64,000 nucleotides of DNA, taken from contig NZ_CALEMI010000089.1 of NCBI RefSeq assembly GCF_937910895.1, positions 1 to 64,000 of the forward strand, read 5' to 3'. A model generated the notes under the pieces. That model had not been told where the DNA came from. It ran no database searches and saw nothing but the letters and a program-made list of their open reading frames with translations. Source of the DNA: an uncultured Dokdonia sp. (GTDB lineage: Bacteria > Bacteroidota > Bacteroidia > Flavobacteriales > Flavobacteriaceae). The translations under genes were made by a program, and so were the position numbers. Positions within the stretch are counted from its first letter, which is position 1; every line of letters starts with the position of its first letter. Shown in pieces: positions 9,433 through 18,171 of this stretch.

Positions 9433-9813
9433 TTACGTAATTAATAGCTTTTTTTCTTGATATACTTTAATACCCGTAGCAATCATTCTTGTAAGGTGGG
9501 TTTTTAAATCATCATCTATTTTTTTGAAGTGAAAGCAACTTTTGCCTTTTAAGCATTTGCGCAACATGGGATCAATATGCTCAAAACGTTCAGCATCTGT
9601 GTAGATAGGAAAAAAGTACAGTCGGACGTCTTTAGGTTTAGGCATTACACTTGCAAAATAAAAACCATCTACTTTTTGTTTTCCTTGCATTGCAGGAATT
9701 GTTCCAGCCACTTCTAGAACGTCTTCTTCGTCTTTTCTAATTTGTAAAGGGCCTACGTGTTCTTTAATTATTTCTCGGAGTATCTGGTCTATTTCTTTAG
9801 GATCGGTAATCAT
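9433..9813 (-). CDS. DUF1801-like small protein
   Basis: The 126-residue soluble protein resembles DUF1801/YdhG-type proteins through FASVMPKPKDVRLYFFPIYTD and the conserved LRKCLKGKSCFHFKKIDDD near residues 83-101. There are no membrane segments or signal peptide. The biochemical role of the family is unknown. It stands alone, divergent from the MATE exporter gene. Confidence 0.6.
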   Translation of the reverse strand: MITDPKEIDQILREIIKEHVGPLQIRKDEEDVLEVAGTIPAMQGKQKVDGFYFASVMPKPKDVRLYFFPIYTDAERFEHIDPMLRKCLKGKSCFHFKKIDDDLKTHLTRMIATGIKVYQEKKLLIT

Positions 9814-9839
9814 AGGATTTAGATGTAGTGGAGGTATGA

Positions 9840-9882
9840 TATGTATCTTATTAGTAGGGTAAGCATACTAACAAGATACATA
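9840..9882. promoter_or_regulatory. Imperfect 17-bp inverted repeat between divergent genes
   Basis: Arms 9840-9856 and 9866-9882 pair with a single mismatch around the 9-base loop GGGTAAGCA. It lies between the divergent DUF1801-like and MATE genes and lacks a T-run, so an operator or RNA hairpin is more likely than a terminator. Confidence 0.45.
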
Positions 9883-10014
9883 ATAATTTAAAAAATGATG
9901 ATAAGTTCGTAAGAAGTGAGTCTGTAAGTTGTGATGCAAGTCTTATTTTTGTTGCGAAAATGTATCCAGCTTTTTGAGTTGAGAATTATAGACTCCAAAG
10001 AGCAAAAAGTAACC

Positions 10015-11385
10015 ATGGGATTAGACCGATATACTAAAGAATTTAAGAGCAATCTTATCATAGCATTTCCTATTATGTTAGGTCAGTTGGGTCATATTCT
10101 TGTGGCGCTGGTAGATAATTTAATGGTAGGGCGTTTGGGTGCTGCGCAACTTGCCGCCATAAGTTTGGGAAATAGCTTAGTATTTATTGCACTGTCTCTA
10201 GGGATTGGTTTTTCTTTTGCAATCACGCCATTAATTGCAGAAACAGACGGAGCAAACAACATAGAAAAAGGGCGTTTACATTTTCATCATGGAATCATCA
10301 TGTGTACCATAAATGGGATTTTATTATTCTTAGCTTTACTATTGGCAAAACCTATTTTATATTATTTAGACCAACCTGATGAAGTCGTAGCACTGGCGAT
10401 TCCGTATATGGAAGTGGTAGCGTTTTCCTTGATTCCGTTAATGATCTTTCAAGCCTTTAAGCAATTTGCAGATGGGCTTTCTCAAACGCGATATGCCATG
10501 TATGCTATCTTGGTAGCCAATGTGGTTAATATTATTTTTAACTATTTCTTGATTTACGGGATATGGATTTTTCCAAGGCTTGGAGTGGTAGGAGCTGGTT
10601 GGGGTACGTTGATCTCTCGATTTTTTATGTTGGGATTACTCGTTTTTATGCTTTCGCGAAAGCGTACATTTAAGCCTTATTTTCAGATCTCAAATGTATC
10701 ACATATTAGATGGTCAGAGTTTAGAGAGCTATTTCGTCTTGGTTTTCCAACCGCATTACAAATGCTTTTTGAAGTAGGAATTTTTACAGCAGCTATTTTC
10801 TTATCAGGAATTTTAGGAACCAATGCACAGGCAGCTAATCAAATAGCGCTGAATCTAGCCTCAATGACCTTTATGATTGCGGTAGGTCTTGGTGTCACTG
10901 CAACCATACGCGTAGGAAATCAAAAAGGGAAAAGGGATTATCCTAATTTAAGACGTATCGCTATTTCTATTTTTTTATTGGTGTTTCTAATCGAAGCTGT
11001 GTTTGCAGTAGCATTTATACTGCTAAAAGAGATGCTTCCTCCTTTATATATAGACAACCCTGAAGTGATTTTAATTGCTTCTCAATTGTTGATTATTGCA
11101 GCATTATTTCAATTGAGTGATGGAATACAAGTCTCCATTTTAGGTGCATTACGAGGGTTACAAGATGTAAATATTCCTACAGGGATTTGTTTTATAGCCT
11201 ATTGGATCATAGGGCTTCCTATAAGTTGGTATTTGGGAAAACCTGATCAAATGGGAGCCCAAGGTATTTGGGTAGGACTATTAGCGGGATTAACAGCATC
11301 TGCTGTGATGCTCTATTTTAGATTTAATTACCTTAGCAAAAAATTAATTAGAAGTACCCAAAACCACATCCTTACTTCTAATTAG
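10015..11385 (+). CDS. MATE-family multidrug exporter
   Basis: The protein has about 456 residues and twelve hydrophobic segments in two homologous halves, the MATE/NorM pattern. Family features include FPIMLGQLGHILVALVDNLMVGRLG in TM1 and the second-half repeat GFPTALQMLFEVGIFTAAIFLSG. It probably exchanges Na+ or H+ for cationic drugs. The start at 10015 (MGLDRYTKEF) is chosen because the homologous region begins there. An upstream in-frame ATG at 9931 would add a 28-residue extension of unusual composition. A palindrome copy at 10650-10663 falls in the loop after TM6 and encodes LSRKR. Confidence 0.9.
   Translation: MGLDRYTKEFKSNLIIAFPIMLGQLGHILVALVDNLMVGRLGAAQLAAISLGNSLVFIALSLGIGFSFAITPLIAETDGANNIEKGRLHFHHGIIMCTINGILLFLALLLAKPILYYLDQPDEVVALAIPYMEVVAFSLIPLMIFQAFKQFADGLSQTRYAMYAILVANVVNIIFNYFLIYGIWIFPRLGVVGAGWGTLISRFFMLGLLVFMLSRKRTFKPYFQISNVSHIRWSEFRELFRLGFPTALQMLFEVGIFTAAIFLSGILGTNAQAANQIALNLASMTFMIAVGLGVTATIRVGNQKGKRDYPNLRRIAISIFLLVFLIEAVFAVAFILLKEMLPPLYIDNPEVILIASQLLIIAALFQLSDGIQVSILGALRGLQDVNIPTGICFIAYWIIGLPISWYLGKPDQMGAQGIWVGLLAGLTASAVMLYFRFNYLSKKLIRSTQNHILTSN
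10650..10663. repeat. Dispersed palindrome, copy 4 (14 bp)
   Basis: The core GCTTTCGCGAAAGC lies inside the MATE gene, read as LSRKR in a predicted cytoplasmic loop between the two halves. Confidence 0.85.
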
Positions 11386-11431
11386 GACGCAAAACAATAA
11401 TACCTATTGACTAACCAATACGATATTTAAA

Positions 11432-11662
11432 ATGACAATTCCAAAATTTCTTATAGGAGATCACTCTGAGCATGGAGATGCTATTTTTGTGATACATACA
11501 GAGTTTCCAAGATTCATTATTGATCTTACCAAAGACGAAATTGAGTGGTTTGAAGAGTTTGATAAACAAGATGAAGCAGAGCTTGCTTCCGAAACAGAAA
11601 ATGCGATCAAAGAGGCTACTGAATTTTACGATTCGGAAATCGCCAAATATGAGCAGGAGTAA
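11432..11662 (+). CDS. Small acidic hypothetical protein
   Basis: The 76-residue soluble protein is very acidic, especially its C-terminal half (EEFDKQDEAELASETENAIKE), which looks helical. It has no signal peptide and no recognised domain. It sits 5 bp upstream of the PAP2 phosphatase gene and in the same direction, so they are probably cotranscribed. The regular codon use and tight spacing support a real gene. Confidence 0.65.
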   Translation: MTIPKFLIGDHSEHGDAIFVIHTEFPRFIIDLTKDEIEWFEEFDKQDEAELASETENAIKEATEFYDSEIAKYEQE

Positions 11663-11667
11663 ATAAC

Positions 11668-12228
11668 ATGGAGACACTTATAGAATATGATCAAGAACTT
11701 TTTCTTTTTTTAAATAGTCTCGGAACAGAGACATGGGATGGTTTTTGGTTGGTAGTAACCAATAAGCTATCTTCTATTCCTTTATATGCATTATTGCTAT
11801 TCTTTATCTATCAAAAATTTGGTATTAAAGGAATGTTTATGACGATGGTGATCGTAGCAGTTATGATTACCTGTACCGATCAGATTTCAGATTTTTTTAA
11901 AAACTTTATCCAAAGACCTCGTCCCTGTAAAGTATTTTCGTGGGAGGAAACCATGCGTTTTATTGCTCCTCGTTGTGGGCGTTATGGCTACTTTTCAGGG
12001 CATGCTACCAGTAGTATGGCAACAGCTGTTTTTGCTGGACTTGCTTTACAATCTAAATACAGAAATCTTGTTTTTATATTGTTATTTTGGGCGGCTGCTA
12101 TTGGATATAGCCGTATTTATGTAGGTGTTCATTATCCATTAGATGTCCTTACAGGTATGATGGTAGGAGCGTTGTTAGGTTATGGCTTTTATAGATTACA
12201 AACCTATCTTACTTTAAAATACACCTAA
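11668..12228 (+). CDS. PAP2-family membrane phosphatase
   Basis: This is an integral membrane lipid phosphatase of 186 residues with about five membrane segments. The three PAP2 signature blocks are visible: a first block ending QRPRP (about 87-91), SGHA (about 110-113) and SRIYVGVHYPLDV (about 148-160). Candidate roles are undecaprenyl pyrophosphate or phosphatidylglycerophosphate dephosphorylation. The sequence does not decide between them. Confidence 0.88.
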   Translation: METLIEYDQELFLFLNSLGTETWDGFWLVVTNKLSSIPLYALLLFFIYQKFGIKGMFMTMVIVAVMITCTDQISDFFKNFIQRPRPCKVFSWEETMRFIAPRCGRYGYFSGHATSSMATAVFAGLALQSKYRNLVFILLFWAAAIGYSRIYVGVHYPLDVLTGMMVGALLGYGFYRLQTYLTLKYT

Positions 12229-12304
12229 TCTTCTACTTAAAAAAAGGACACTTTTTCAAGCTTTATGTTAACGTAAATTAACATACCCCCTTTTTCATTT
12301 TGGT

Positions 12305-12312
12305 TATCTTCG
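12305..12312 (+). promoter_or_regulatory. Candidate -7 box of the M16 peptidase gene
   Basis: TATCTTCG is one base off the Bacteroidota -7 consensus TAnnTTTG. It ends directly before an ATG at 12313. Transcription would begin after that ATG, which supports the next in-frame ATG (12337) as the true start. Confidence 0.5.
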
Positions 12313-12336
12313 ATGCTTAATTCCAAGTATACCTTT

Positions 12337-15183
12337 ATGAACACTTTTCGTTTACTAACGCTAGTATGTAGTTTTTTATTAGTTCTTTCTTGTGATCAAG
12401 AAAAAACAGTAGCTATTGTAGAAGATTCAAAAGAATTTAAAGTCCCTTTTGAAAAATTTACTTTAGACAACGGATTAACCGTAGTCCTTCACAAAGACAC
12501 CTCAGATCCTGTAGTTGCTGTTGCATTAACCACCCATGTAGGTTCTGCTAGAGAGATAGAAGGACGTACAGGTTTTGCCCATCTATTTGAGCATTTATTG
12601 TTTCTAGAATCTGAAAATTTAGGCAAAGGCGGACTCGATAAAATGAGTGCACGCATTGGAGGATCCGGCGCCAACGGATCTACAAGTCGTGATCGAACCA
12701 ATTATTTTCAAACCGTACCTAAAGATGCACTAGAAAAAATGATTTGGGCAGAAGCAGATAAATTAGGGTATTTTATAAATACAGTAACCGATCCTGTACT
12801 TGCTAAAGAAAAACAAGTCGTAAAAAACGAAAAAAGACAAAGCGTAGATAATCGTCCTTACGGTCATGTACAGTCTGTAGTAGATAAGAACTTATATCCA
12901 GAAAATCATCCCTATAACTGGCAGGTCATAGGATCTTTGGAGGATTTGCAAAATGCAACATTACAAGATGTAAAAGATTTTTATAATCGTTGGTATACGC
13001 CTAACAATACGGTCTTGACAATCGCAGGAGATTTTGATACAGAACAGACAAAGGCTTGGGTGCACAAATATTTTGATGAGATCAAAAGAGGAGAAAAAGT
13101 ACCTGCTCTAGAAAAACCAGCAGTCACCGTATCTGAAACAAAAAAACTGTACTACGAAGATAATTTTGCCCGCATACCTCAACTTACAATGTCATGGCCT
13201 ACCGTGCCCTTATACCACAAAGACTCGTATGCACTTAGCGTGTTAGCAAGATATCTTTCAGATGGAAAGCAAGCTCCTTTTAATGAAGTGTTAGTAGATG
13301 ATAAGCAGCTCACGTCTAGTGTGACCATGTATAATTACGCATCAGAGTTAGCAGGACAATTCCGAGTTCAAGTTCGGGCTTTTAGTGGAAAAGATCTGGA
13401 TGAGGTAGCACTCAGTATTGATGACGCTTTCGCGAAATTTGAATCAGAAGGAATCCCACAGTCTGCCATAGATCGTATAAAAGCAGGGCAAGAAACCAAT
13501 TTTTACAGCGGACTTTCAAGTGTATTAGGAAAAGGATTTCAGTTAGCTCAATACGAAATATTTGCTGGTGATCCAGGGTTTATTGAAACAGACATCCAAA
13601 ATATTCTAGCAGTTACTACAGAAGATGTCATGCGTGTGTACAATGCTTACATTAAAGATAAAAACTTTATTGCAACTAGTTTTGTGCCTAGCGGGCAGAT
13701 AGATTTAGCGTTGGCAAATTCAGAATTAGCCAAAGTTGTTGAAGAAAAAATAGTAGATGGCGCCGAAGATTCTTTTGATGCTAGTGTCGTAGCTACCTAT
13801 GAAAAAACACCTTCTTCCTTTGATCGCTCTGTCGAACCTCCTTATGGAAATGCACCAGACTTGAAAATTCCAGCGGTATGGCAAACAGACCTTTCTTCAG
13901 GAATCAAGGTGTCGGGAATCGAAAATGCAGAAGTCCCTCTGGTAGAATTCCAATTAAGCTTTGATGGAGGTTTATTATTAGAAAACCCAGAAAAAGTGGG
14001 TGTTTCTAATCTGATGGCGCAATTAATGACCAAAGGAACTACTACCAAGACAACCGCAGAACTCGAGGAAGCTATAGAAAGCCTAGGGGCTTCTATTAAT
14101 GTATATGCAGGAGATGAAAATGTAGTCGTAACAGGAAATACCCTTGCTAAGAATTATGAAGCGACCATGGCTTTAGTAGAAGAAATCATTTTACAACCTC
14201 GTTGGGATGAAAAAGAATTTGATATTATCAAACAAAGTGTGATGAATCAAATCGTACAAGAACAAGCAAACCCTAATAGTATTGCTGCCAATGAGTATGC
14301 CAAACTTATTTATGGAGACAAGCATATTTTATCTAATAATCGATTAGGAACTCTTGCCTCTGTAGCATCAATCACACTAGAAGATGTAAAAGCATTCTAT
14401 AATAATCTGTCTCCTACGGTGGCAAACATGTATGTAGTAGGTGATATTAAAGAAAATAGAGTTGTTGCTTCCTTAGCAGGAATCAATGAGAATATGAAAG
14501 CAACAGAAGTAGTTATTCCTACCTATGAAATGCCTACACGACCAGAACAGTCCAAAGTATATTTTTACGATGTGCCTGGAGCTAAACAATCCGTATTACG
14601 TTTTGGATATCCTGCACTTGCAGCAACAGATTCAGATTACTACCCAGCACAAGTCATGAATTATCGCTTAGGAGGCGGAGGATTTGCTTCTCAGCTCACA
14701 CAAGAGTTGCGAGAAGGAAAAGGATATACCTACGGAATCAGATCTGGCTTTATAGGTAGCGCCATCCCTGGTGCTTTTACAATTTCAAGTGGTGTACGCT
14801 CTAATGTGACCTACGAGAGTGCCGCTTTAGTAAAACAAATTCTTGAAGAGTATGGAAAGAATTTTAGCGAGGAAGATCTAGAAGTATCTAAAAGCTTTTT
14901 AATCAAAAGTAATGCACGTGCTTTTGAAACGGGTAGAGCGAAACTAGGAATGCTCTCTAATATCTCTGAACTTAATCTTCCAGTTGATTATGCAAAACAA
15001 CGCGAAGCCACTGTGAGAGAAATGACCGTAGAAGATATCAAAGCGCTTTCTGCTACATACCTAGATCCTAATAAAATGATCTATCTAGTGGTAGGCGATG
15101 CCAAAACACAGTTGAAGAAACTAGAGCAATTAGGGTATGGAACGCCTGTGTTGTTGAATCCTAAAGAAGAGATTAAGAAGTAA
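12337..15183 (+). CDS. M16-family zinc peptidase lipoprotein, two-domain
   Basis: With the start at 12337 the protein has about 948 residues. The N-terminus MNTFRLLTLVCSFLLVLSC is a lipoprotein signal with lipobox LVLSC. The N-terminal M16 domain has the inverted zinc motif HLFEH (H82, E85, H86) with a downstream Glu (KNEKRQ region). The C-terminal half (from about 510) repeats the M16 fold without the motif, as in pitrilysin-like heterodimeric or fused peptidases. It is anchored to a membrane from the periplasmic side and probably degrades small peptides. It is transcribed alone and followed by a good terminator. A partial palindrome copy (13426-13437) encodes DAFAK. Confidence 0.9.
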   Translation: MNTFRLLTLVCSFLLVLSCDQEKTVAIVEDSKEFKVPFEKFTLDNGLTVVLHKDTSDPVVAVALTTHVGSAREIEGRTGFAHLFEHLLFLESENLGKGGLDKMSARIGGSGANGSTSRDRTNYFQTVPKDALEKMIWAEADKLGYFINTVTDPVLAKEKQVVKNEKRQSVDNRPYGHVQSVVDKNLYPENHPYNWQVIGSLEDLQNATLQDVKDFYNRWYTPNNTVLTIAGDFDTEQTKAWVHKYFDEIKRGEKVPALEKPAVTVSETKKLYYEDNFARIPQLTMSWPTVPLYHKDSYALSVLARYLSDGKQAPFNEVLVDDKQLTSSVTMYNYASELAGQFRVQVRAFSGKDLDEVALSIDDAFAKFESEGIPQSAIDRIKAGQETNFYSGLSSVLGKGFQLAQYEIFAGDPGFIETDIQNILAVTTEDVMRVYNAYIKDKNFIATSFVPSGQIDLALANSELAKVVEEKIVDGAEDSFDASVVATYEKTPSSFDRSVEPPYGNAPDLKIPAVWQTDLSSGIKVSGIENAEVPLVEFQLSFDGGLLLENPEKVGVSNLMAQLMTKGTTTKTTAELEEAIESLGASINVYAGDENVVVTGNTLAKNYEATMALVEEIILQPRWDEKEFDIIKQSVMNQIVQEQANPNSIAANEYAKLIYGDKHILSNNRLGTLASVASITLEDVKAFYNNLSPTVANMYVVGDIKENRVVASLAGINENMKATEVVIPTYEMPTRPEQSKVYFYDVPGAKQSVLRFGYPALAATDSDYYPAQVMNYRLGGGGFASQLTQELREGKGYTYGIRSGFIGSAIPGAFTISSGVRSNVTYESAALVKQILEEYGKNFSEEDLEVSKSFLIKSNARAFETGRAKLGMLSNISELNLPVDYAKQREATVREMTVEDIKALSATYLDPNKMIYLVVGDAKTQLKKLEQLGYGTPVLLNPKEEIKK

Positions 15184-15215
15184 ACGGTATCCTATTTATT
15201 ACTATTGATTCTATA

Positions 15216-15260
15216 ATATAAAAAGAGGCTGTTGTACTGTATAATAGCCTCTTTTTATAT
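15216..15260. terminator. Rho-independent terminator after the M16 peptidase gene
   Basis: A 15-bp perfect stem (15216-15230 with 15246-15260) includes AAAAAGAGGCT and AGCCTCTTTTT. Both ends are AT-rich, so it can act in both directions, including for the peptide pseudogene. Confidence 0.85.
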
Positions 15261-15268
15261 AAAGCTTT

Positions 15269-15452
15269 TTAATGAAGGATACAGCATTTTCCATCAATAA
15301 CAATACCTCCAATCTTTGCGCATAATTGGAGTGGTGTGTTAGAAAAAGAACACTCTAGAGGGACTGGTCTTGGGCTTAATCCTCCTTATACTTTTTTTCT
15401 GTGCAGTTTTTGATAATTCCTGAGTTCCTTCAATTTTCAAAATTAGAGACAC
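15269..15452 (-). pseudogene. Frameshifted double-glycine-leader, Cys-rich peptide precursor
   Basis: Reading from a GTG at 15452, the first frame gives VSLILKIEGTQELSKTAQKK followed by SI. This matches the leader of Bacteroidota GG-leader peptides (ILK..G.QELSK..QK.I.GG). The frame then leads into RRIKPK and stops. One base later (the other frame) the sequence continues GGLSPRPVPLECSFSNTPLQ, then LCAKIGGIVIDGKCCILH and stop. A single-base correction just before the GGA GGA codons would restore a 60-residue precursor: about 22-residue leader, GG cleavage site, and a core with four Cys, including a CC pair near the end. No dedicated peptidase-ABC transporter is nearby. The gene could be a real pseudogene or a sequencing error. 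Confidence 0.65.
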
Positions 15453-15775
15453 TCACAGCTTGTGTCTTATTAGTAAAATGTTGCTTTTAATTCTTGAATC
15501 CACCACGAGCAAAGAAAATGAATAAACATATTGATTGTAAATTGATTACATTAAATTTAACGTAATTACACTAAAAGACTTACTAATTTTTTACGTCGAA
15601 CCCACGTTAAATTAAGTGTAAAAAAATGGTAAAAGTGATCAATTGATAAACGTTAGCGATTAACATTTAAACGCAGTTATTTTATGTTTGAACATACACA
15701 TACGTTCTGTATCATTTATTGAGCAAAGAAAAATTGTATGTTGATCAAGCTTGAATAAAAGATAATAAACCGTAG

Positions 15776-15816
15776 ATCCCAGTGTTTACTGAAACAAGTT
15801 CAGTAAACACTGGGAT
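15776..15816. repeat. Perfect 18-bp hairpin in the EamA permease downstream region
   Basis: ATCCCAGTGTTTACTGAA (15776-15793) pairs perfectly with 15799-15816 around the loop ACAAG. It has no T-run on the plus side. On the minus strand it lies 3' of the EamA permease gene, so it may act as its terminator or as a stabilising 3' hairpin. Confidence 0.6.
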
Positions 15817-15911
15817 TAGTTTAACTAACTACTTTGTATGGGTCTTTTGGACTTTACAAAACAGTGTTTCACTTATAAAATGAGGTCTTTCTTGAAGAAA
15901 ACTGAGAAAAA

Positions 15912-16748
15912 TCATCCCTTCCGTTTGATCCATACATTTAAGAGCATCCCTACAACCACGAGTGTCATCCCAACAATAGGCCAGAGGGTGTAGCTCTCAT
16001 CAAATAAGAAAAAGCCAAAAAGTAATGCATATACAAGCTCCATATATTTTATAGGCGCTACTGTGCTGGTGTCTGCGAGCTGAAAGGCACGTGTTAAAAA
16101 TACCTGTCCTATAAGCCCTAGAATCCCTATAATACAAACCCACCACCATTCTTCGCCTATAGGTATACGCCAATATTGAATAAAGAATAAACTCCCTACA
16201 ATAGAAAAAACCATAAAATAATTAATGATGGTTAAGTAATGCTCACGAGATCCTAGATAGCGCACAATAGCAAACACACCTCCTACAAGTAATGAAGAAA
16301 ACATAATCAGTATAAAACTTGTGGAGTCTATCCTAAAGTCAACGCCCTTCATAATAAAAGCACCCGCTATGGATATGATAAGACTTAACCATTGCCCTAA
16401 TTTTACAGCTTCTTTTAAAAAAAAATACGCAAAAATGACACTAAAAATAGGGGCTGTATATCGTAAAGCAACTGCAGATCCTAACGGGATGTCTTGTACT
16501 ACTTTAAAAAATAAGGCAAGTGACACAAAACTGAGAACGCCTCTAAGGCTTAACCAGAATACATTCTTTTTCTTTCCTACAACAGGCACCTTTTTGTAAA
16601 GCATGTACGGAAAAATAAAAATAAAAGTTCCAAAAGCTCTAAAGAAAACCACTTGAAGCGGATGAAAGTCTTGTAGGTATTTTGCCAGAAGATTCATCCA
16701 CGCAAAGGCGAATGCGGCAATAAGCATATAGAAAATTCCTCTACCCAC
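15912..16748 (-). CDS. EamA/DMT-family membrane permease
   Basis: The 278-residue protein has ten hydrophobic segments in two five-segment halves, the drug/metabolite transporter pattern. The first half ends around AGAFIMKGVDFR and the second ends VVVGMLLNVWIKRKG. The WMNLLAKYL.....QVVFFRAFG region of TM1-TM2 fits S-adenosylmethionine- or metabolite-type EamA carriers. The substrate is unknown. The gene is preceded by a partial palindrome (CTCGCGAAAG near 16767). Confidence 0.82.
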   Translation of the reverse strand: MGRGIFYMLIAAFAFAWMNLLAKYLQDFHPLQVVFFRAFGTFIFIFPYMLYKKVPVVGKKKNVFWLSLRGVLSFVSLALFFKVVQDIPLGSAVALRYTAPIFSVIFAYFFLKEAVKLGQWLSLIISIAGAFIMKGVDFRIDSTSFILIMFSSLLVGGVFAIVRYLGSREHYLTIINYFMVFSIVGSLFFIQYWRIPIGEEWWWVCIIGILGLIGQVFLTRAFQLADTSTVAPIKYMELVYALLFGFFLFDESYTLWPIVGMTLVVVGMLLNVWIKRKG

Positions 16749-16859
16749 AAAGATGGTTTTATGTGCTCGCGAAAGTACGATAAATGTGCTAGGTGATATC
16801 GCCTAAAATCTCAGTTTTTATATTTTAGCTTAAAAAAAGGATCAAATCAACATCATAAA

Positions 16860-16887
16860 AAAAGCGAGCCTATCTAGACTCGCTTTT
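16860..16887. terminator. Terminator downstream of the acyl-CoA dehydrogenase gene
   Basis: The stem AAAAGCGAG (16860-16868) pairs with CTCGCTTTT (16879-16887) around a 10-base loop, with extra A residues on the left side that give a T-run on the minus strand. Confidence 0.75.
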
Positions 16888-16903
16888 GGTATTTTATGTT
16901 GTG

Positions 16904-16923
16904 TACGCTTTCGCGAAAGCGTA
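16904..16923. repeat. Dispersed palindrome, copy 5 (20 bp, intergenic)
   Basis: TACGCTTTCGCGAAAGCGTA is a perfect 20-bp palindrome, just 3' of the acyl-CoA dehydrogenase stop codon. Confidence 0.85.
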
Positions 16924-16945
16924 TAAAGAATATGTAAATAATAGA

Positions 16946-18088
16946 TTACTCTTTAATCAAACTTCTAGAAATCACAATCTTCTGAATCTCTGAAGTCCCT
17001 TCATAAATCTGAGTAATTTTTGCATCACGCATTAAGCGCTCTACATGATATTCTTTTACAAAACCATTTCCTCCATGTATTTGTACCGCTTCTACCGTAT
17101 GCTCCATTGCTACTTTTGAAGCATATAATTTTGCCATAGCACTAGAGCGATCATAGTTATTTCCTTGATCTTTATCCCAAGCGGCTTTCATCACAAGGTA
17201 ACGCGCAGCTTCTATTTCTGTGTACATATCGGCAAGCTTGAAGGCAATCGCTTGGTGATTACAAATCTCTGTTCCAAAAGCTTTACGTTCTTTAGAGTAT
17301 TTAAGTGCGATTTCATAAGCTCCAGAAGCAATACCTAGTGCTTGCGCAGCAATCCCAATACGTCCGCCAGAAAGTGTTTTCATCGCAAACTTAAATCCAA
17401 AACCGTCTTCTCCTATACGATTTTCTTTAGGCACTTTTACATCATTAAACTGTAACGTATGTGTATCACTCCCTCTAATGCCTAACTTATCTTCTTTAGG
17501 ACCTATTTCAAAACCAGGCATTCCTTTTTCTACAATAAATGCGTTAATACCATGGTGTCCTTTAGATCTATCTGTTTGTGCAATTACAAGGTATACATCA
17601 GAGCGACCCCCATTGGTGATCCAGTTTTTTGTGCCATTTAATATATAATGATCTCCTTTGTCTATGGCTGTTGTCGCTTGTGACGTCGCATCAGATCCAG
17701 CTTCTGGTTCACTTAAACAGAAAGCACCTACAAACTCACCTGTAGCCAGTTTTGTAAGATATTTTTCTTTTTGGGCCTCATTACCATACGCTTCTAGTCC
17801 GTAACAGACCAAAGAGTTATTTACAGATACAATTACAGAAGCAGAGGCATCTATCTTAGATAACTCTTCCATAATTAATACGTACGAAATAGCATCCATA
17901 CCACTTCCTCCGTATTTTGGATCGACCATGATTCCTAGAAAACCGAGATCTCCCATTTTTTTGACAAGTTCTGCAGGAAAATGTTGTTTTTCGTCACGTT
18001 CTATAACGCCAGGAAGTAATTCTGTTCTAGCAAAATCACGTGCTGCGTCACGTATCATTAAATGTTCTTCAGTTAAACTAAAATCCAT
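16946..18088 (-). CDS. Acyl-CoA dehydrogenase
   Basis: The FAD-dependent enzyme of fatty-acid or branched-chain acyl-CoA oxidation has 380 residues, the normal family length. Signature 1 is CLSEPEAGSDATSQ (about 122-135). The C-terminal signature region is QIYEGTSEIQKIVISR, whose Glu in YEGTSE is at the usual catalytic-base position of the short- and medium-chain enzymes. It is close to the butyryl/short-chain type, but the chain-length preference cannot be read directly. The single-gene unit is divergent from anmK. Confidence 0.93.
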   Translation of the reverse strand: MDFSLTEEHLMIRDAARDFARTELLPGVIERDEKQHFPAELVKKMGDLGFLGIMVDPKYGGSGMDAISYVLIMEELSKIDASASVIVSVNNSLVCYGLEAYGNEAQKEKYLTKLATGEFVGAFCLSEPEAGSDATSQATTAIDKGDHYILNGTKNWITNGGRSDVYLVIAQTDRSKGHHGINAFIVEKGMPGFEIGPKEDKLGIRGSDTHTLQFNDVKVPKENRIGEDGFGFKFAMKTLSGGRIGIAAQALGIASGAYEIALKYSKERKAFGTEICNHQAIAFKLADMYTEIEAARYLVMKAAWDKDQGNNYDRSSAMAKLYASKVAMEHTVEAVQIHGGNGFVKEYHVERLMRDAKITQIYEGTSEIQKIVISRSLIKE

Positions 18089-18171
18089 GTGAGGGTACTT
18101 TTTTAAGAATTATGTAAAAATTGTATGCAAAGATACTAGATTCTTGCATTTTTCTCAATAATTTTAACGCT

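Larger units (their letters stand above)
15184..15911. other. 728-bp intergenic region with a broken peptide gene and hairpins
   Basis: The region contains the terminator of the M16 gene, a frameshifted double-glycine-leader peptide gene on the minus strand, about 300 bp of AT-rich sequence without a convincing gene (15453-15775), and a perfect 18-bp hairpin before the EamA permease. Confidence 0.6.
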
